Positions 9,476-18,557 are shown, counted from the stretch's first letter. The stretch: DNA of 64,000 nucleotides from Gynurincola endophyticus (GCF_003991195.1 NZ_RCWL01000013.1:25232-89231); one strand, 5' to 3'. Numbers and translations: made by a program. Notes: generated by a model not told the origin, from the sequence alone.

Positions 9476-9941
9476 TTTCCATAAATTTTTTGGTGAGCCT
9501 ATCTTTAATCCGGTGAATTTTTACACGGATATTACTCTCTGATAATCCGGTAATGCTGGCAATTTCTGCTTGTTTCACATCTTCCAGTTCCAGAGAAATA
9601 ATAATTCTGTCAATTTCCGGAAGCTCTGCAATAAAACGATACAGCAGTTGAATCTGTGGTTCAATGTCATGTTTCTTTTCTTCTGCCATAACAAAATTAT
9701 CAGGAAGCGCTGTTTGTTTGACTCTATTCCGTTTTTCTATTTGACGGAGACAGGTATTAGTAGCAATACGGTAAATCCATGTTCCGATAGATGATTCGTT
9801 TCTGAATTTAGGCAGTTGCTGCCATACGATGATAAAAGTTTCCTGAGCCATATCCTGGGCAAGTGAATACTCGTTTGTATAACCCAGACACAAGCGAAAT
9901 ATTTTTTCCCAGTAAGTAGTGTATATTTCTTCAAACTTCAT
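9465..9941 (-). CDS. RNA polymerase ECF sigma factor
   Basis: A 158-residue sigma-70 family protein. Region 2 is at about 10-75 (WEKIFRLCLGYTNEYSLAQDMAQETFIIVWQ, SIGTWIYRIATNTCL) and region 4 at about 105-150 (LPEIDRIIISLELEDVKQAEIA, LSESNIRVKIHRIKDRL). Its ATG abuts the stop codon of the upstream hydrolase gene (9942-9944), and its end overlaps the membrane protein gene by 11 bases. This gives a tight three-gene operon of hydrolase, sigma and membrane protein. Unlike the sigma factor at 4565-5149, it is not next to a FecR or TonB receptor gene. The sigma/membrane-protein pair probably forms a stress-responsive module. Confidence 0.95.
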   Translation of the reverse strand: MKFEEIYTTYWEKIFRLCLGYTNEYSLAQDMAQETFIIVWQQLPKFRNESSIGTWIYRIATNTCLRQIEKRNRVKQTALPDNFVMAEEKKHDIEPQIQLLYRFIAELPEIDRIIISLELEDVKQAEIASITGLSESNIRVKIHRIKDRLTKKFMENGE

Positions 9942-10784
9942 TTATCGCTGTGTTAAAAAGTCATTTAGCTGTTGAATATACCAATCTTTATCGTCATACA
10001 TTACAAAATGTAGTCCTTTCGTAGCATATTTAAGATCGGCAGTTTTCAGGTTTTTGTATTGTTCGTTAATGGCCGTTTCGATATTCTTAAAATAAGGCTC
10101 TAATAAAATCAGTGAAGGAATAGTAATGTTTTTGACCTTTTCTCTTAAATCAGTATTGGCAAAGTCGCAATAAATTTTTGCAAATGTTCTCCGGTCTGAA
10201 CGAATACTCCAACCTACAATTTCCTGAAATCTTTCCTGTGTAGCGGTTAAGCTGACTGCATTCATCTGCTGCATTTGCGCAAATGCAGAGTCTGATAACT
10301 GAGTGATCTGATTAATCATTGCACTACAGTCATTTTCAGGGTTCGATTGAAACCCGGGGTTCATTAATGCCGTTAATGAAGGCAGGGCATCTACCACAAT
10401 GATTTTACTGAGCAGATCAGGATAATCGGCTGCCAGTGCCATGGCCATTACTCCTCCCATACTATGACCTACCACAACAGGTTTTTTGAGTTGATTGTCT
10501 TTGATATATTGAGCAATGTCTGTTTTCCATTTTTCAAAGGATGGACTATTCTCAGGACTGGTACCTGCAAATCCGGCCATGGTTAAAACATGTAAAGTGT
10601 AATCGCCTTTCAGCAGGGCAGTTGTTTCGTTCCACACATCTCCTGAACTGGCAAATCCGGGAATGAAGAGAATACTTTGACTACCCGTACCTGATTTTTT
10701 TACAGTAAATGATTTTTCATGAGCCTGGCTGTAATAAGGAATAAAGACTATCGCTAACAGAACTATTAATTTGAATGTACGCAT
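9942..10784 (-). CDS. Secreted alpha/beta hydrolase
   Basis: A 280-residue alpha/beta-hydrolase with a signal peptide (about residues 1-21, ending SQA). The oxyanion-hole region is ILFIPGFASSG. The nucleophile elbow GHSMGG has Ser at about 108, and the C-terminal catalytic His is in GLHFVMYDD at about 259. The acid is not pinned down. It probably acts in the periplasm as an esterase or lipase-like enzyme; the substrate is unknown. The gene is first in an operon with an ECF sigma factor and its membrane partner, with no gap to the sigma start, so its expression and the sigma response are likely linked. Confidence 0.9.
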   Translation of the reverse strand: MRTFKLIVLLAIVFIPYYSQAHEKSFTVKKSGTGSQSILFIPGFASSGDVWNETTALLKGDYTLHVLTMAGFAGTSPENSPSFEKWKTDIAQYIKDNQLKKPVVVGHSMGGVMAMALAADYPDLLSKIIVVDALPSLTALMNPGFQSNPENDCSAMINQITQLSDSAFAQMQQMNAVSLTATQERFQEIVGWSIRSDRRTFAKIYCDFANTDLREKVKNITIPSLILLEPYFKNIETAINEQYKNLKTADLKYATKGLHFVMYDDKDWYIQQLNDFLTQR

Positions 10785-10984
10785 GATCTCCTGCTTTAAT
10801 TTCTTTTTAGATACCAGGCAGGAAAAAATGTTACAGACTTTTCAGTTTTTTTTATCTGGCATGTAAATCATTGATATGTAGCAGTTGTATGATCAGATTG
10901 TTTTTGAAAAAGTTTGATCTTTACGCTCTTGCTTGTTTAAAATAAATAAGAAATAGTTGTACTTTACTGTTATAAAAACAGTTT

Positions 10985-11971
10985 ATGAATATCGCGAAAT
11001 ATTGGTCGGTCAAAGGAATATGGTTCGTATTTATACTAGTTTTATGTTCTTGTCAGAAAAACGATGATAACAGCACTCCATCCTGTGCCGATGGCATTCA
11101 GAATCAGGGTGAAACCAGTATTGATTGTGGCGGACCGTGTGCGCCATGCTCAGTGGATAAAGAAAAAGTGATTCAGGATTATAAAAACTTTTACCTGGGT
11201 AGTGCAGTTAGTGATCCCGGCTGGAATGGCAATGCCACAGCCTGCATCGCCGGAAGTGTATCGGTAGGAACGCATGATAAGGTATTGCAACGCATTAATT
11301 ATTTCCGTCGTCTGGTAGGCCTGAATGATAATACTACCTGGGATGTTTCCAAATTTGCACAATACCAGCAAACTGCTTTGTTGATGAAAGCCAACAATGC
11401 ACTAAGCCATAATCCACCCGATACATGGTCGTGTTGGACCTCCGTAGCACATGCAGGTGCAGCCTCTGCCAATTTAGCACTTGGCAAAAATGCTGCCGAT
11501 GCTATTACTTTGTTTATAGAAGACCCGGGTGCCGGAAATGAAGCTGTAGGGCATCGCCGCTGGATTTTACATTCTCCCAAAACTCAATTCAGCTATGGCT
11601 CTACCGACAATACAATGGCACTGGGCGTTATAGGAACGGCAGGTGGTAATACGAATATTCCTCCTTATATCGCTTATCCTTCCGAAGGTTACTTTCCACA
11701 GCAGCTCGTCTTTCAACGCTGGTCGTTTGGTATACCAAATGCTAATTTTACGAATGCACAGGTAACTATGACCGGACCTGCAGGCATTAACGTAACACTG
11801 AATGTAATTTCGCGTACCGCTACCGGAATGGGCGATAATACCATTGTTTGGGAGCCGTCTAATGTGGTAATAAACAGTAATTCGGATATGGCTTATACCA
11901 TAAGAATATCCGGCGTGCAGAATGCACCGCAAAGCAGTTATAATTATACAGTTGTAATTATAAAGCCTTGA
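10985..11971 (+). CDS. CAP (SCP/PR-1-like) domain lipoprotein
   Basis: A 328-residue protein with a lipoprotein signal (LVLCSCQ near residues 19-24). A Cys-rich linker follows at about 33-56 (CADGIQN, TSIDCGGPCAPC), a segment often found just after the anchor in Bacteroidota lipoproteins. The CAP domain is at about 95-215 (QRINYFRRLVGL, NALSHNP, GHRRWILHSP). The C-terminal 90 residues look like a beta-rich domain (MTGPAGINVTLNVI, YTIRISGV). CAP proteins are secreted and variously act as proteases, lipid binders or adhesins; the role here is unknown. It is a single gene, divergent from the hydrolase operon. Confidence 0.85.
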   Translation: MNIAKYWSVKGIWFVFILVLCSCQKNDDNSTPSCADGIQNQGETSIDCGGPCAPCSVDKEKVIQDYKNFYLGSAVSDPGWNGNATACIAGSVSVGTHDKVLQRINYFRRLVGLNDNTTWDVSKFAQYQQTALLMKANNALSHNPPDTWSCWTSVAHAGAASANLALGKNAADAITLFIEDPGAGNEAVGHRRWILHSPKTQFSYGSTDNTMALGVIGTAGGNTNIPPYIAYPSEGYFPQQLVFQRWSFGIPNANFTNAQVTMTGPAGINVTLNVISRTATGMGDNTIVWEPSNVVINSNSDMAYTIRISGVQNAPQSSYNYTVVIIKP

Positions 11972-12283
11972 TAGGTAATGAAATAGATAGTTTGGTTATT
12001 GATAATTTTTGTATCTTAATTACACAAAAAAACTACACATTAAATGATTGAGTGCTAAACCTGGTGGTTGGGAAATTTGTTTTGGCAACAGCGTTGGCAG
12101 TATCAACGTCTTTCCTGTCTGAAATATTAAATGGCAAAAAGCTAATGTATCTTTGCTAAAGATATTACACTATAAACATATCTTGACGGAATAAGCTTCT
12201 GGAAGTAACGTAGTTGTGGTAATGGCCACCTGCTAAAAAGAGTTTTATTTTAAGTTAAGAGAACTCTATTATCTCTATAAAAT
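11972..12283 (+). other. Intergenic region with a candidate promoter for the Crp/Fnr gene
   Basis: No gene is apparent in these 312 bases. A TATCTTTG box matching the Bacteroidota -7 consensus TAnnTTTG lies at 12148-12155, about 130 bases upstream of the regulator start, but I see no good TTTG -33 element at the right distance. Confidence 0.35.
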
Positions 12284-12847
12284 ATGCATATAGATCAGAT
12301 CCTCGATACTATTTTTCCTTTACCGGAAGCGGTGAAAACTTCTTTCAAAACTTATATCCGGGAAGAACGGATAGAGAAAGATAAAATCTTGTTACGGGCC
12401 GACAGGATAGAACGAAAAATGTACTTTGTAAAAAAGGGAATTGTGCGGGCCTACTCTTTTGTTGAGGACAAAGAGATTACTTTCTGGTTCGGCAAAGAAG
12501 GAGACACGGTTATTTCAATGCGTAGTTATGTGGAGAATGAAAAAGGGTATGAAACGATTGAAATGCTCGAAGACGGAGAACTTTATTCCATCAATACGGC
12601 AGATCTTCAGGAATTATACAAATCTAACATTCATATTGCAAATTGGGGAAGAAAACTGATTGAAAGCGAATTGATTAAAACTGAAAAAAGATTGATTTCC
12701 CAATTGTTTCAAACAGCTACGGAACGATATAAAGAGCTGTTAACAGACACCCCCCATCTATTACAACGTGTTTCCCTCGGTCATATTGCCTCTTATCTGG
12801 GAATTTCACAGGTTAGTTTGAGCCGTATCCGCTCAGACTTTAAATAG
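12284..12847 (+). CDS. Crp/Fnr family transcriptional regulator
   Basis: A 187-residue protein with an N-terminal cyclic-nucleotide-binding-like beta-roll (about 25-115: KMYFVKKGIVRAYSF, EITFWFGKEGDTVISM) and a C-terminal winged helix whose recognition region is LGHIASYLGISQVSLSRI (about 165-182). The residues that normally bind cAMP phosphate are not evident, and there is no N-terminal Cys cluster, so it is not an oxygen-sensing Fnr. This short form is common in Bacteroidota. It lies 72 bases before an SMR efflux gene on the same strand and is a plausible regulator of it. Confidence 0.9.
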   Translation: MHIDQILDTIFPLPEAVKTSFKTYIREERIEKDKILLRADRIERKMYFVKKGIVRAYSFVEDKEITFWFGKEGDTVISMRSYVENEKGYETIEMLEDGELYSINTADLQELYKSNIHIANWGRKLIESELIKTEKRLISQLFQTATERYKELLTDTPHLLQRVSLGHIASYLGISQVSLSRIRSDFK

Positions 12848-12887
12848 TTTTTTATCATTTGTAAAAAAAATCGGTTCAAATACAGAA

Positions 12888-12895
12888 TAACTTTG
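12888..12895 (+). promoter_or_regulatory. -7 promoter element of the SMR gene
   Basis: TAACTTTG matches TAnnTTTG. It overlaps the TTG at 12893 that could otherwise be read as a start, and so supports the ATG at 12920 as the real start. The upstream TTTG at 12858-12861 is 26 bases away, longer than usual, so the -33 assignment is weak. Confidence 0.5.
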
Positions 12896-12919
12896 CGAAA
12901 CATTTTAAAAAATAAGTGT

Positions 12920-13249
12920 ATGAACTGGTTATTCTTGATTTTAGGTGGTTTGTTCGAAGTAGGCTTTACCTTCTGTTTAGGAAAAGCAAAAGAAAGTGTA
13001 GGGCAATCTGTATATGCCTGGTATGGCGGATTTGTACTCTGCTTATTTCTGAGTATGTTCCTGCTGATTAAAGCTACCCAACAATTACCACTGGGTACGG
13101 CTTATGCTGTATGGACAGGTATCGGAGCGGTTGGTACCGTACTGATTGGAATTGTTATTTTTAAGGAACCTGCTACGTTCTGGAGATTGTTTTTCATTTT
13201 TACGCTGGTAAGCTCAATTATAGGATTAAAGGCTGTGTCGCCCCATTAA
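12920..13249 (+). CDS. Small multidrug resistance (SMR) family transporter
   Basis: A 109-residue protein with four membrane spans, the normal SMR size. The first span carries the family's membrane-embedded acidic residue (LGGLFEVGFTFCLGKA), and the GTAYAVWTGIGAVGTVLIG signature of the third span is present. EPATFWR begins the last helix region. SMR proteins work as dual-topology dimers exporting quaternary cations or guanidinium with proton exchange. The sequence resembles the SugE/Gdx side of the family, but that is not certain. I chose the ATG at 12920 rather than the TTG 27 bases upstream, which sits inside a promoter box. The gene follows a Crp/Fnr regulator. Confidence 0.9.
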   Translation: MNWLFLILGGLFEVGFTFCLGKAKESVGQSVYAWYGGFVLCLFLSMFLLIKATQQLPLGTAYAVWTGIGAVGTVLIGIVIFKEPATFWRLFFIFTLVSSIIGLKAVSPH

Positions 13250-13269
13250 TGATATGTTTGTTGAATTAC

Positions 13270-13299
13270 AAAGGTTAACTCATTCATAAGTTAACCTTT
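13270..13299. terminator. Hairpin between convergent SMR and kup genes
   Basis: A perfect 11-bp stem AAAGGTTAACT/AGTTAACCTTT (13270-13280 and 13289-13299) with an 8-base loop lies between two convergent genes. The short A and T flanks on both sides allow bidirectional termination, though the T-run is weak. Confidence 0.65.
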
Positions 13300-13326
13300 G
13301 TCTATTGCTGCTAATACAGACTAACC

Positions 13327-15288
13327 TTACTTGCCTTGTTGTCGTGTCAGATTTATTTTTTGCACAGAATTATATACAAGAGGAACAGCTTCAATATTCA
13401 CACTGGTTTTATCGAGACCGAATGCATTTTCGTCAGATTGTGCCCAGTGCTTTAAAAAGAAGTAAGAGTTCAATACAAATCCCTCGTGCAATGAAAATTC
13501 ATTTTCAATAGAAAGAAACTTTTCAATGATAACAAACCGGTAATCCAACTCGTGATTGTATTTACTTACTGCATTATCTTTTAGCGGAAGATTGAGTTCT
13601 TTTTTTTCAATCAGGTCACAGATAATCTGTTTGAAATAAAGCTCAGTTTTAGGTTGGATTCTGAACCCGATATTGACTACTATTTTTATTATTTTATCAT
13701 TTACAAGTTCTGATATTTCATAATTCAATGTATAAGGATGATTGGTTCTGTTGATATGGAAAAACCAATAGATATCTGCCCGTTTTGGTTTTTTAGAGAA
13801 TATTGAGTCGATGATTATTTCTTCAATCTGATCGCGCCTGTCGGCTTTGGTAAGATAAATCAGGTGGGTGGCCAGTTTGGGGATGTTGGTGTCTTCACTG
13901 AGAGCAGTTATTTTTTCAGTGAACTTACCCAGCTGAGTGAATTTTGTATAACGATTATTTATTTTTCTTCCGTAATAAGATGAATACATGACGAGGAAGA
14001 AAATTGTTCCCACCAGAACTGTGATATAACCACCTTCCTGAAATTTTACAATGTTTGCAATGAAAAAAGATATTTCAATAATGGAGAAGGTGAACAAAAA
14101 TGTTATAACGATTAATTTATTCCACTTCAGTTTATATAAAAGAAAATAAGACAATAAGAAGGTAGTTGTCATCATGGTGATGGTAATGGCCAGACCATAA
14201 GCTGCTTCCATTTTAACAGAGTCACGGAAATAGAGTACAATCAGTATACAGCCAATCCATAAAGTAAGGTTTACGCTGGGAATATAGATTTGTCCCTTTG
14301 CTTCGGTAGGTTGTTTTACCTGTACACGCTGCCAGAAGTTGAGGTTGATGGCTTCGTTGATTAATGTAAAGGACCCGCTGATCAATGCCTGTGAAGCAAT
14401 GATGGCTGCAAAAGTGGCAATGATAATGCCTGCTATTAAAAACCAGGAGGGCATTATTTCGAAGAAGGGGTTACGGCCTTCCAGCAATGAAGAGGGTTGA
14501 TGTAATAGCCAGGCTGCCTGACCGAGATAGTTGATGACCAGGCATATTTTTACAAAAGCCCAGGTAATACGTATGTTTCTTCTGCCACAGTGGCCTAAGT
14601 CGGAATAAAGTGCTTCTGCACCGGTGGTACATAAAAAGACTGCTCCCAGAATCCAGAATCCATGTGGATAGTGGGTCAGCAGGTTATAAGCATAATACGG
14701 ATTGAGTGCTTTAATTACAGAAGGGTAATGAAATATCTGAAGCAGACCTAAAATCATCAGCATGGTAAACCAGACAGTCATGATCGGGCCGAATGCTTTT
14801 CCCACATTCTGTGATCCGAATCTCTGAAAGAAGAATATTCCGGATACGATCAGAATTACAATCGGCACGGGAGAGATATGTTTCAGATGATCAATCATAG
14901 TTAATCCTTCTACAGCTGAGGTTACTGTTACGGCAGGAGTTATAATGCCGTCTGCCATCAATGCGGCCGCACCGATCATTGTAGGTAGAATTAGTTTTTT
15001 ACCATACTTTCTCACCAATGAATAAAGAGAAAAAATTCCTCCCTCGCCTTCATTGTCAGCTTTAAGGGTTAGCCAAACATATTTTACGGTAGTTTGTAAT
15101 ACTAATGTCCAGAAGATACAGGATACACCACCTAATACTAATTGTTCGGTAATTTCTTTGGTGCCTATAATTGCTTTAAAAGTGTAAAGAGGGCTGGTAC
15201 CGATGTCTCCGTAAATAATTCCAAGTGCAATCAGTAAAGAGGCAAAGGTTATCTTGTGTTCAAGTCCTTTCTTTTGTTCCATTATCAA
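13327..15288 (-). CDS. kup: Kup-type potassium uptake protein
   Basis: A 653-residue protein of the KUP/HAK/KT family. About 12 membrane spans occupy the first 430 residues, with the family motifs GIIYGDIGTSPLYTFKA near residue 20, NEGEGGIFSLYSL near 80 and GAEALYSDLGHCGRRNIRITW near 225. A cytosolic C-terminal domain follows. It carries out proton-coupled K+ uptake across the inner membrane. It lies 125 bases downstream of a KdpE-like response regulator and its sensor kinase on the same strand, which suggests K+- or turgor-dependent control of kup in this organism. Confidence 0.95.
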   Translation of the reverse strand: MIMEQKKGLEHKITFASLLIALGIIYGDIGTSPLYTFKAIIGTKEITEQLVLGGVSCIFWTLVLQTTVKYVWLTLKADNEGEGGIFSLYSLVRKYGKKLILPTMIGAAALMADGIITPAVTVTSAVEGLTMIDHLKHISPVPIVILIVSGIFFFQRFGSQNVGKAFGPIMTVWFTMLMILGLLQIFHYPSVIKALNPYYAYNLLTHYPHGFWILGAVFLCTTGAEALYSDLGHCGRRNIRITWAFVKICLVINYLGQAAWLLHQPSSLLEGRNPFFEIMPSWFLIAGIIIATFAAIIASQALISGSFTLINEAINLNFWQRVQVKQPTEAKGQIYIPSVNLTLWIGCILIVLYFRDSVKMEAAYGLAITITMMTTTFLLSYFLLYKLKWNKLIVITFLFTFSIIEISFFIANIVKFQEGGYITVLVGTIFFLVMYSSYYGRKINNRYTKFTQLGKFTEKITALSEDTNIPKLATHLIYLTKADRRDQIEEIIIDSIFSKKPKRADIYWFFHINRTNHPYTLNYEISELVNDKIIKIVVNIGFRIQPKTELYFKQIICDLIEKKELNLPLKDNAVSKYNHELDYRFVIIEKFLSIENEFSLHEGFVLNSYFFLKHWAQSDENAFGLDKTSVNIEAVPLVYNSVQKINLTRQQGK

Positions 15289-15413
15289 ATGCTGTTTAAT
15301 GAAACAAAGGTGTTGCGGAAAGTATAAAAAGGAAATAAACTCTTATTCGAAATATATAAAGATTTTATAAAGACAATCAGAAATGAGCCTTCAATGATAT
15401 TTTGCTGCTCAGT

Positions 15414-16100
15414 TTAGGTACTTTGCTGAAACCGGTAACCTATTCCGCTCTCGGTGATGATTAATTGCGGATGATTAGGATTTTCTTCTATTTTTTTTCG
15501 AAGTTGAGCAATAAATACTCTTAAATATTGTGTTTCTGCCTGAAAGCTCATGCCCCAGATTTCTTTTAATAAAAATTGATGGGTCAGTACTTTACCTTCG
15601 TTTTTGACCAGCATTACCAATAAGGAATATTCAGTTGCTGTCAGTTTCAGTACTTCGCCTTTGAACTTTACTACCCGGCCTACGAGGTCAATTTCAATAT
15701 TGCCGGCTTCCAGTATCTGTGTTGTTTCGTCGGTGGTTTTATTTCTGCTGGCTGACCTGATTCTCGCCATTAATTCACCTACCCTGAAAGGCTTGGTCAG
15801 ATAATCGTTTGCGCCCTGGTCAAGCGCATCAATAATATCATTTTCGTTACTCTGTACTGATAAGATCAGAATCGGTTTTGTATACCATTCTCTCAAAACT
15901 TTTAATACTTCGTGTCCTTTTATATCGGGTAAACCCAAATCCAGTACTATAATGTCGGGAATAAGATTAGCGGCAAGCAACAATCCTTCTTTACCCGAAG
16001 CTGCCTGGCGTACCAGATATCCGTTACTCACGAAATTAATTTCGAGGAGCCTGCGAATCTGTGGTTCATCGTCGATAATGAGTATGGTAGGTTTATTCAT
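15414..16100 (-). CDS. KdpE-like OmpR-family response regulator
   Basis: A 228-residue response regulator. The receiver domain is at residues 4-115 with phospho-acceptor Asp54 (IIVLDLGLPD) and Lys in YLTKPF. A winged-helix DNA-binding domain covers about 130-225 (LTATEYSLLVMLVKNEGKVLT, YLRVFIAQLRKKIE, YRF). The layout and motifs are those of KdpE. It overlaps its sensor kinase gene by 8 bases and precedes kup. No kdpFABC genes are visible in the window, so its target here is probably kup. Confidence 0.9.
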   Translation of the reverse strand: MNKPTILIIDDEPQIRRLLEINFVSNGYLVRQAASGKEGLLLAANLIPDIIVLDLGLPDIKGHEVLKVLREWYTKPILILSVQSNENDIIDALDQGANDYLTKPFRVGELMARIRSASRNKTTDETTQILEAGNIEIDLVGRVVKFKGEVLKLTATEYSLLVMLVKNEGKVLTHQFLLKEIWGMSFQAETQYLRVFIAQLRKKIEENPNHPQLIITESGIGYRFQQST

Positions 16101-17163
16101 TTTTCAGATTCTTTAAGTAAGAAATCTCACAAGGTATGCTGATGGTGAATACGGCACCACCGCTTTTGTTGTTATCAACACTGATATTTCCGTGATGAGC
16201 TTCAATAAATCCTTTTGCAATTGATAAACCTAACCCTGAGCCGCCTGTACCCGAATTCGGCAATCGGTAAAATTTATTAAAAATCAGGTCGGCTTCCGAA
16301 GGAGGAATACCTTTACCATTATCACTTACTTTTATATTCAAATGACCGTCGGTATAACCGGTAAAAATGGTTACAGTAGATTTTACCGGCGTATATCTGA
16401 CTGCATTATTGATAAGATTGTATAAAACGGTTTCTACGAGTCCGCGGTCTACTTTGAACAGAGGAAGCTTTTCATCCGGGTCGAATACAACGGTGTGGGT
16501 GTTGTTTTCTGGTAGTTTCCGGATAACAATAAAAATAAGTTCGTTGATATCGGTCCAGTCGGTTTTTAACTGGAAATTACCGGCTTCGAGCCTGCTCATA
16601 TTCAGTAAATTTTCCACCTGTGTATTTAAACGATTACTGGCAATACCTATTTCTGATAAAAGTTCCATTCTCTGATCGGGTAGTAGTATCGTATCAGATT
16701 CTTTTAAAGTATCAATTGTTCCTATAATAGTGGCAATAGGTGTTTTAAGCTCGTGCGAAAGTGAGTTTAGAAGCGTATTGTATATTTTAATGGTGTTTTC
16801 TTTTTCTTCCCGGTCTCTGATTTTACTTTCCTGCTTCCGTAGCCGGTTGGTTAAAACGGCATTCACGAGGGCTATGAAAATATAGATGAAAAATAGCAGT
16901 GCACTTTCGGTGTCGTTAATTTTATAGTTGAGATAAGGTTCTATAAAAAAAAAGTTTAGAATCAGGGCACTGAGGATAGCAGCTATCAATACCGAAAATA
17001 TATCAAAGAGAATGGCGAGCGTAGATACTGCCAGCAATAGAATCAATGCCACAGCCATATAGTCTACATATTTACGAAATACATATCCCAGTGCTGAAAG
17101 TGCAACTACCAGTACGATGCTGATAATTAACTGAGTGGCGGTACTCTTTTTTTTAGTGGGCAA
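16093..17163 (-). CDS. KdpD-like sensor histidine kinase lacking the N-terminal KdpD domain
   Basis: A 356-residue kinase. Residues about 12-108 hold four membrane spans of the DUF4118 type found in the middle of KdpD. HisKA follows with phospho-accepting His137 in NSLSHELKTPIAT, and the HATPase domain covers about 240-345 (NLINNAVRYTP, VSDNGKGIP, GSGLGLSIAKGFIEAHHG). Full KdpD is about 900 residues with an N-terminal ATP-binding sensor region and a USP domain, both absent here. Some Bacteroidota encode that part separately; it is not in this window. The gene is the first of the kinase, regulator, kup run, with an 8-base overlap to the regulator. Confidence 0.9.
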   Translation of the reverse strand: MPTKKKSTATQLIISIVLVVALSALGYVFRKYVDYMAVALILLLAVSTLAILFDIFSVLIAAILSALILNFFFIEPYLNYKINDTESALLFFIYIFIALVNAVLTNRLRKQESKIRDREEKENTIKIYNTLLNSLSHELKTPIATIIGTIDTLKESDTILLPDQRMELLSEIGIASNRLNTQVENLLNMSRLEAGNFQLKTDWTDINELIFIVIRKLPENNTHTVVFDPDEKLPLFKVDRGLVETVLYNLINNAVRYTPVKSTVTIFTGYTDGHLNIKVSDNGKGIPPSEADLIFNKFYRLPNSGTGGSGLGLSIAKGFIEAHHGNISVDNNKSGGAVFTISIPCEISYLKNLKNE

Positions 17164-17273
17164 AGCAGGTGTTTTTTTGATATATATACAAAAATAGTGA
17201 CCGGGGTATAAAGATTTTATAAAGATCTCAACTACAGCTGTTATGTGTATGTATTCTTTATTATTTTTACCAT

Positions 17274-18467
17274 ATGGGAAATTCTTTGATCAATTTAACG
17301 GTTTTTAAGCACTTTTTGAAATCAAAAACAGCAGGCGGTGTTTTGCTGTTAATTTGTGTCATTCTCTCGTTAACAATTGCGAATTCTCCTCTTGGAGCCG
17401 ATTTTGAACGGTTGCTTGATACAGAAATCGGGTTTGATACTGCCTCAGTGCATTTACGTTATTCAATTCTTTTATGGATTAATGACGGACTGATGGCTAT
17501 ATTCTTCTTATTGGTAGGACTTGAAATTAAGCGTGAACTGGTAGAGGGGGAGTTATCAAGTCCTAAAAAAGCTGCTTTGCCGATATTGGCTGCGGTAGGT
17601 GGAGTACTGGCGCCTGCAGGCATTTATTTCTTACTTAATAAAGGAACGGAAACCGCAGGTGGTTGGGGAATTCCGATGGCTACGGATATTGCTTTTGCAA
17701 TTGCTATCATTACGATGTTAGGAAAAAAAGTGCCTGCATCTTTAAAAATATTTCTGGCAGCATTAGCTATCGTTGACGACCTGATGGCAATTCTGGTAAT
17801 TGCTGTTTTTTATACTTCCGAACTACACTGGAATTATTTATTATATGCCGGCGGATTATTCGGGCTTCTGTTGGTTTTTAATAAACTTGGTGTAAAAAAG
17901 TTGATTTTTTATTTAATTCCCGGCGTATTCATCTGGTATTTTATACATCACTCCGGTATTCACGCTACCATTGCGGGGGTATTGGTAGCCATGGCTTTAC
18001 CTACAACACCTGATGCGAAGGAATCTCCTCTTGAACGGTTAGAGCATATGCTGCTGAATCCGGTCAACTTTATTATAATGCCGTTATTTGCATTGGTAAA
18101 TACTAATATACGTTTTCAGGAAGAAATGGTAGCAGGTTTGTTTACTCCTTTAGGTTTGGGTATTGTATTAGGTTTAGTACTCGGAAAACCTTTGGGAATC
18201 ACCCTGATTTCATGGATTGCTGTAAAGTTGGGGGTATCTACATTACCGACTGCAGCCCGTTGGATACAAATTATCGGCGTAGGAATGTTGGCCGGTATAG
18301 GCTTTACCATGTCTATCTTTATAGCTTTGTTATCGTTTACAGGACACGAAATTTTACTGGCGGAGGCTAAGTTTTCTATATTAACGGCATCCGTACTTTC
18401 TGCTTTGTTAGGTTCTGCCTTATTGAGTGTAGTGGCTAAGAAAATTACTAAAAAAGAGGTGAGGTAA
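17274..18467 (+). CDS. nhaA: Na+/H+ antiporter NhaA
   Basis: A 397-residue inner-membrane antiporter of normal NhaA length. Recognisable motifs are LWINDGLMAIFFLLVGLEIKRE near residue 65, the paired-aspartate helix LAALAIVDDLMAILVIA near 165 (the two Asp bind Na+ and H+), the unwound TM4 region MATDIAFAIAIITMLG near 137 and GIGFTMSIFIALLSF near 345. It exchanges cytosolic Na+ for two external H+. It is divergent from the KdpDE-like/kup operon, completing a K+/Na+ homeostasis group. Confidence 0.97.
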   Translation: MGNSLINLTVFKHFLKSKTAGGVLLLICVILSLTIANSPLGADFERLLDTEIGFDTASVHLRYSILLWINDGLMAIFFLLVGLEIKRELVEGELSSPKKAALPILAAVGGVLAPAGIYFLLNKGTETAGGWGIPMATDIAFAIAIITMLGKKVPASLKIFLAALAIVDDLMAILVIAVFYTSELHWNYLLYAGGLFGLLLVFNKLGVKKLIFYLIPGVFIWYFIHHSGIHATIAGVLVAMALPTTPDAKESPLERLEHMLLNPVNFIIMPLFALVNTNIRFQEEMVAGLFTPLGLGIVLGLVLGKPLGITLISWIAVKLGVSTLPTAARWIQIIGVGMLAGIGFTMSIFIALLSFTGHEILLAEAKFSILTASVLSALLGSALLSVVAKKITKKEVR

Positions 18468-18470
18468 GCA

Positions 18471-18557
18471 ATTGAAAATTGAAAGTGTGTATAACTCTTC
18501 TTCGTTAATCGAATATAGTGGGAATGAAGAGCTGCGTAGCCGTTTTCAATTTTCAAT
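18471..18557. repeat. Intergenic inverted repeat with nested hairpin
   Basis: 14-bp perfect arms (ATTGAAAATTGAAA at 18471-18484 and its complement at 18544-18557) bracket 59 bases that contain a second inverted pair CTCTTC/GAAGAG (18495-18500 and 18526-18531). It lies between the convergent ends of nhaA and the HTCS gene. It could be a bidirectional terminator or a REP-like element; one copy only is visible here. Confidence 0.55.

Noticed and set aside
12871..12884. GGTTCAAATAC resembling a tRNA T-arm
   Set aside because: No acceptor, D-arm or anticodon stem can be formed around it.
12893..12922. TTG at 12893 as start of the SMR gene
   Set aside because: It lies inside a -7 promoter box; the ATG at 12920 gives the usual SMR length.
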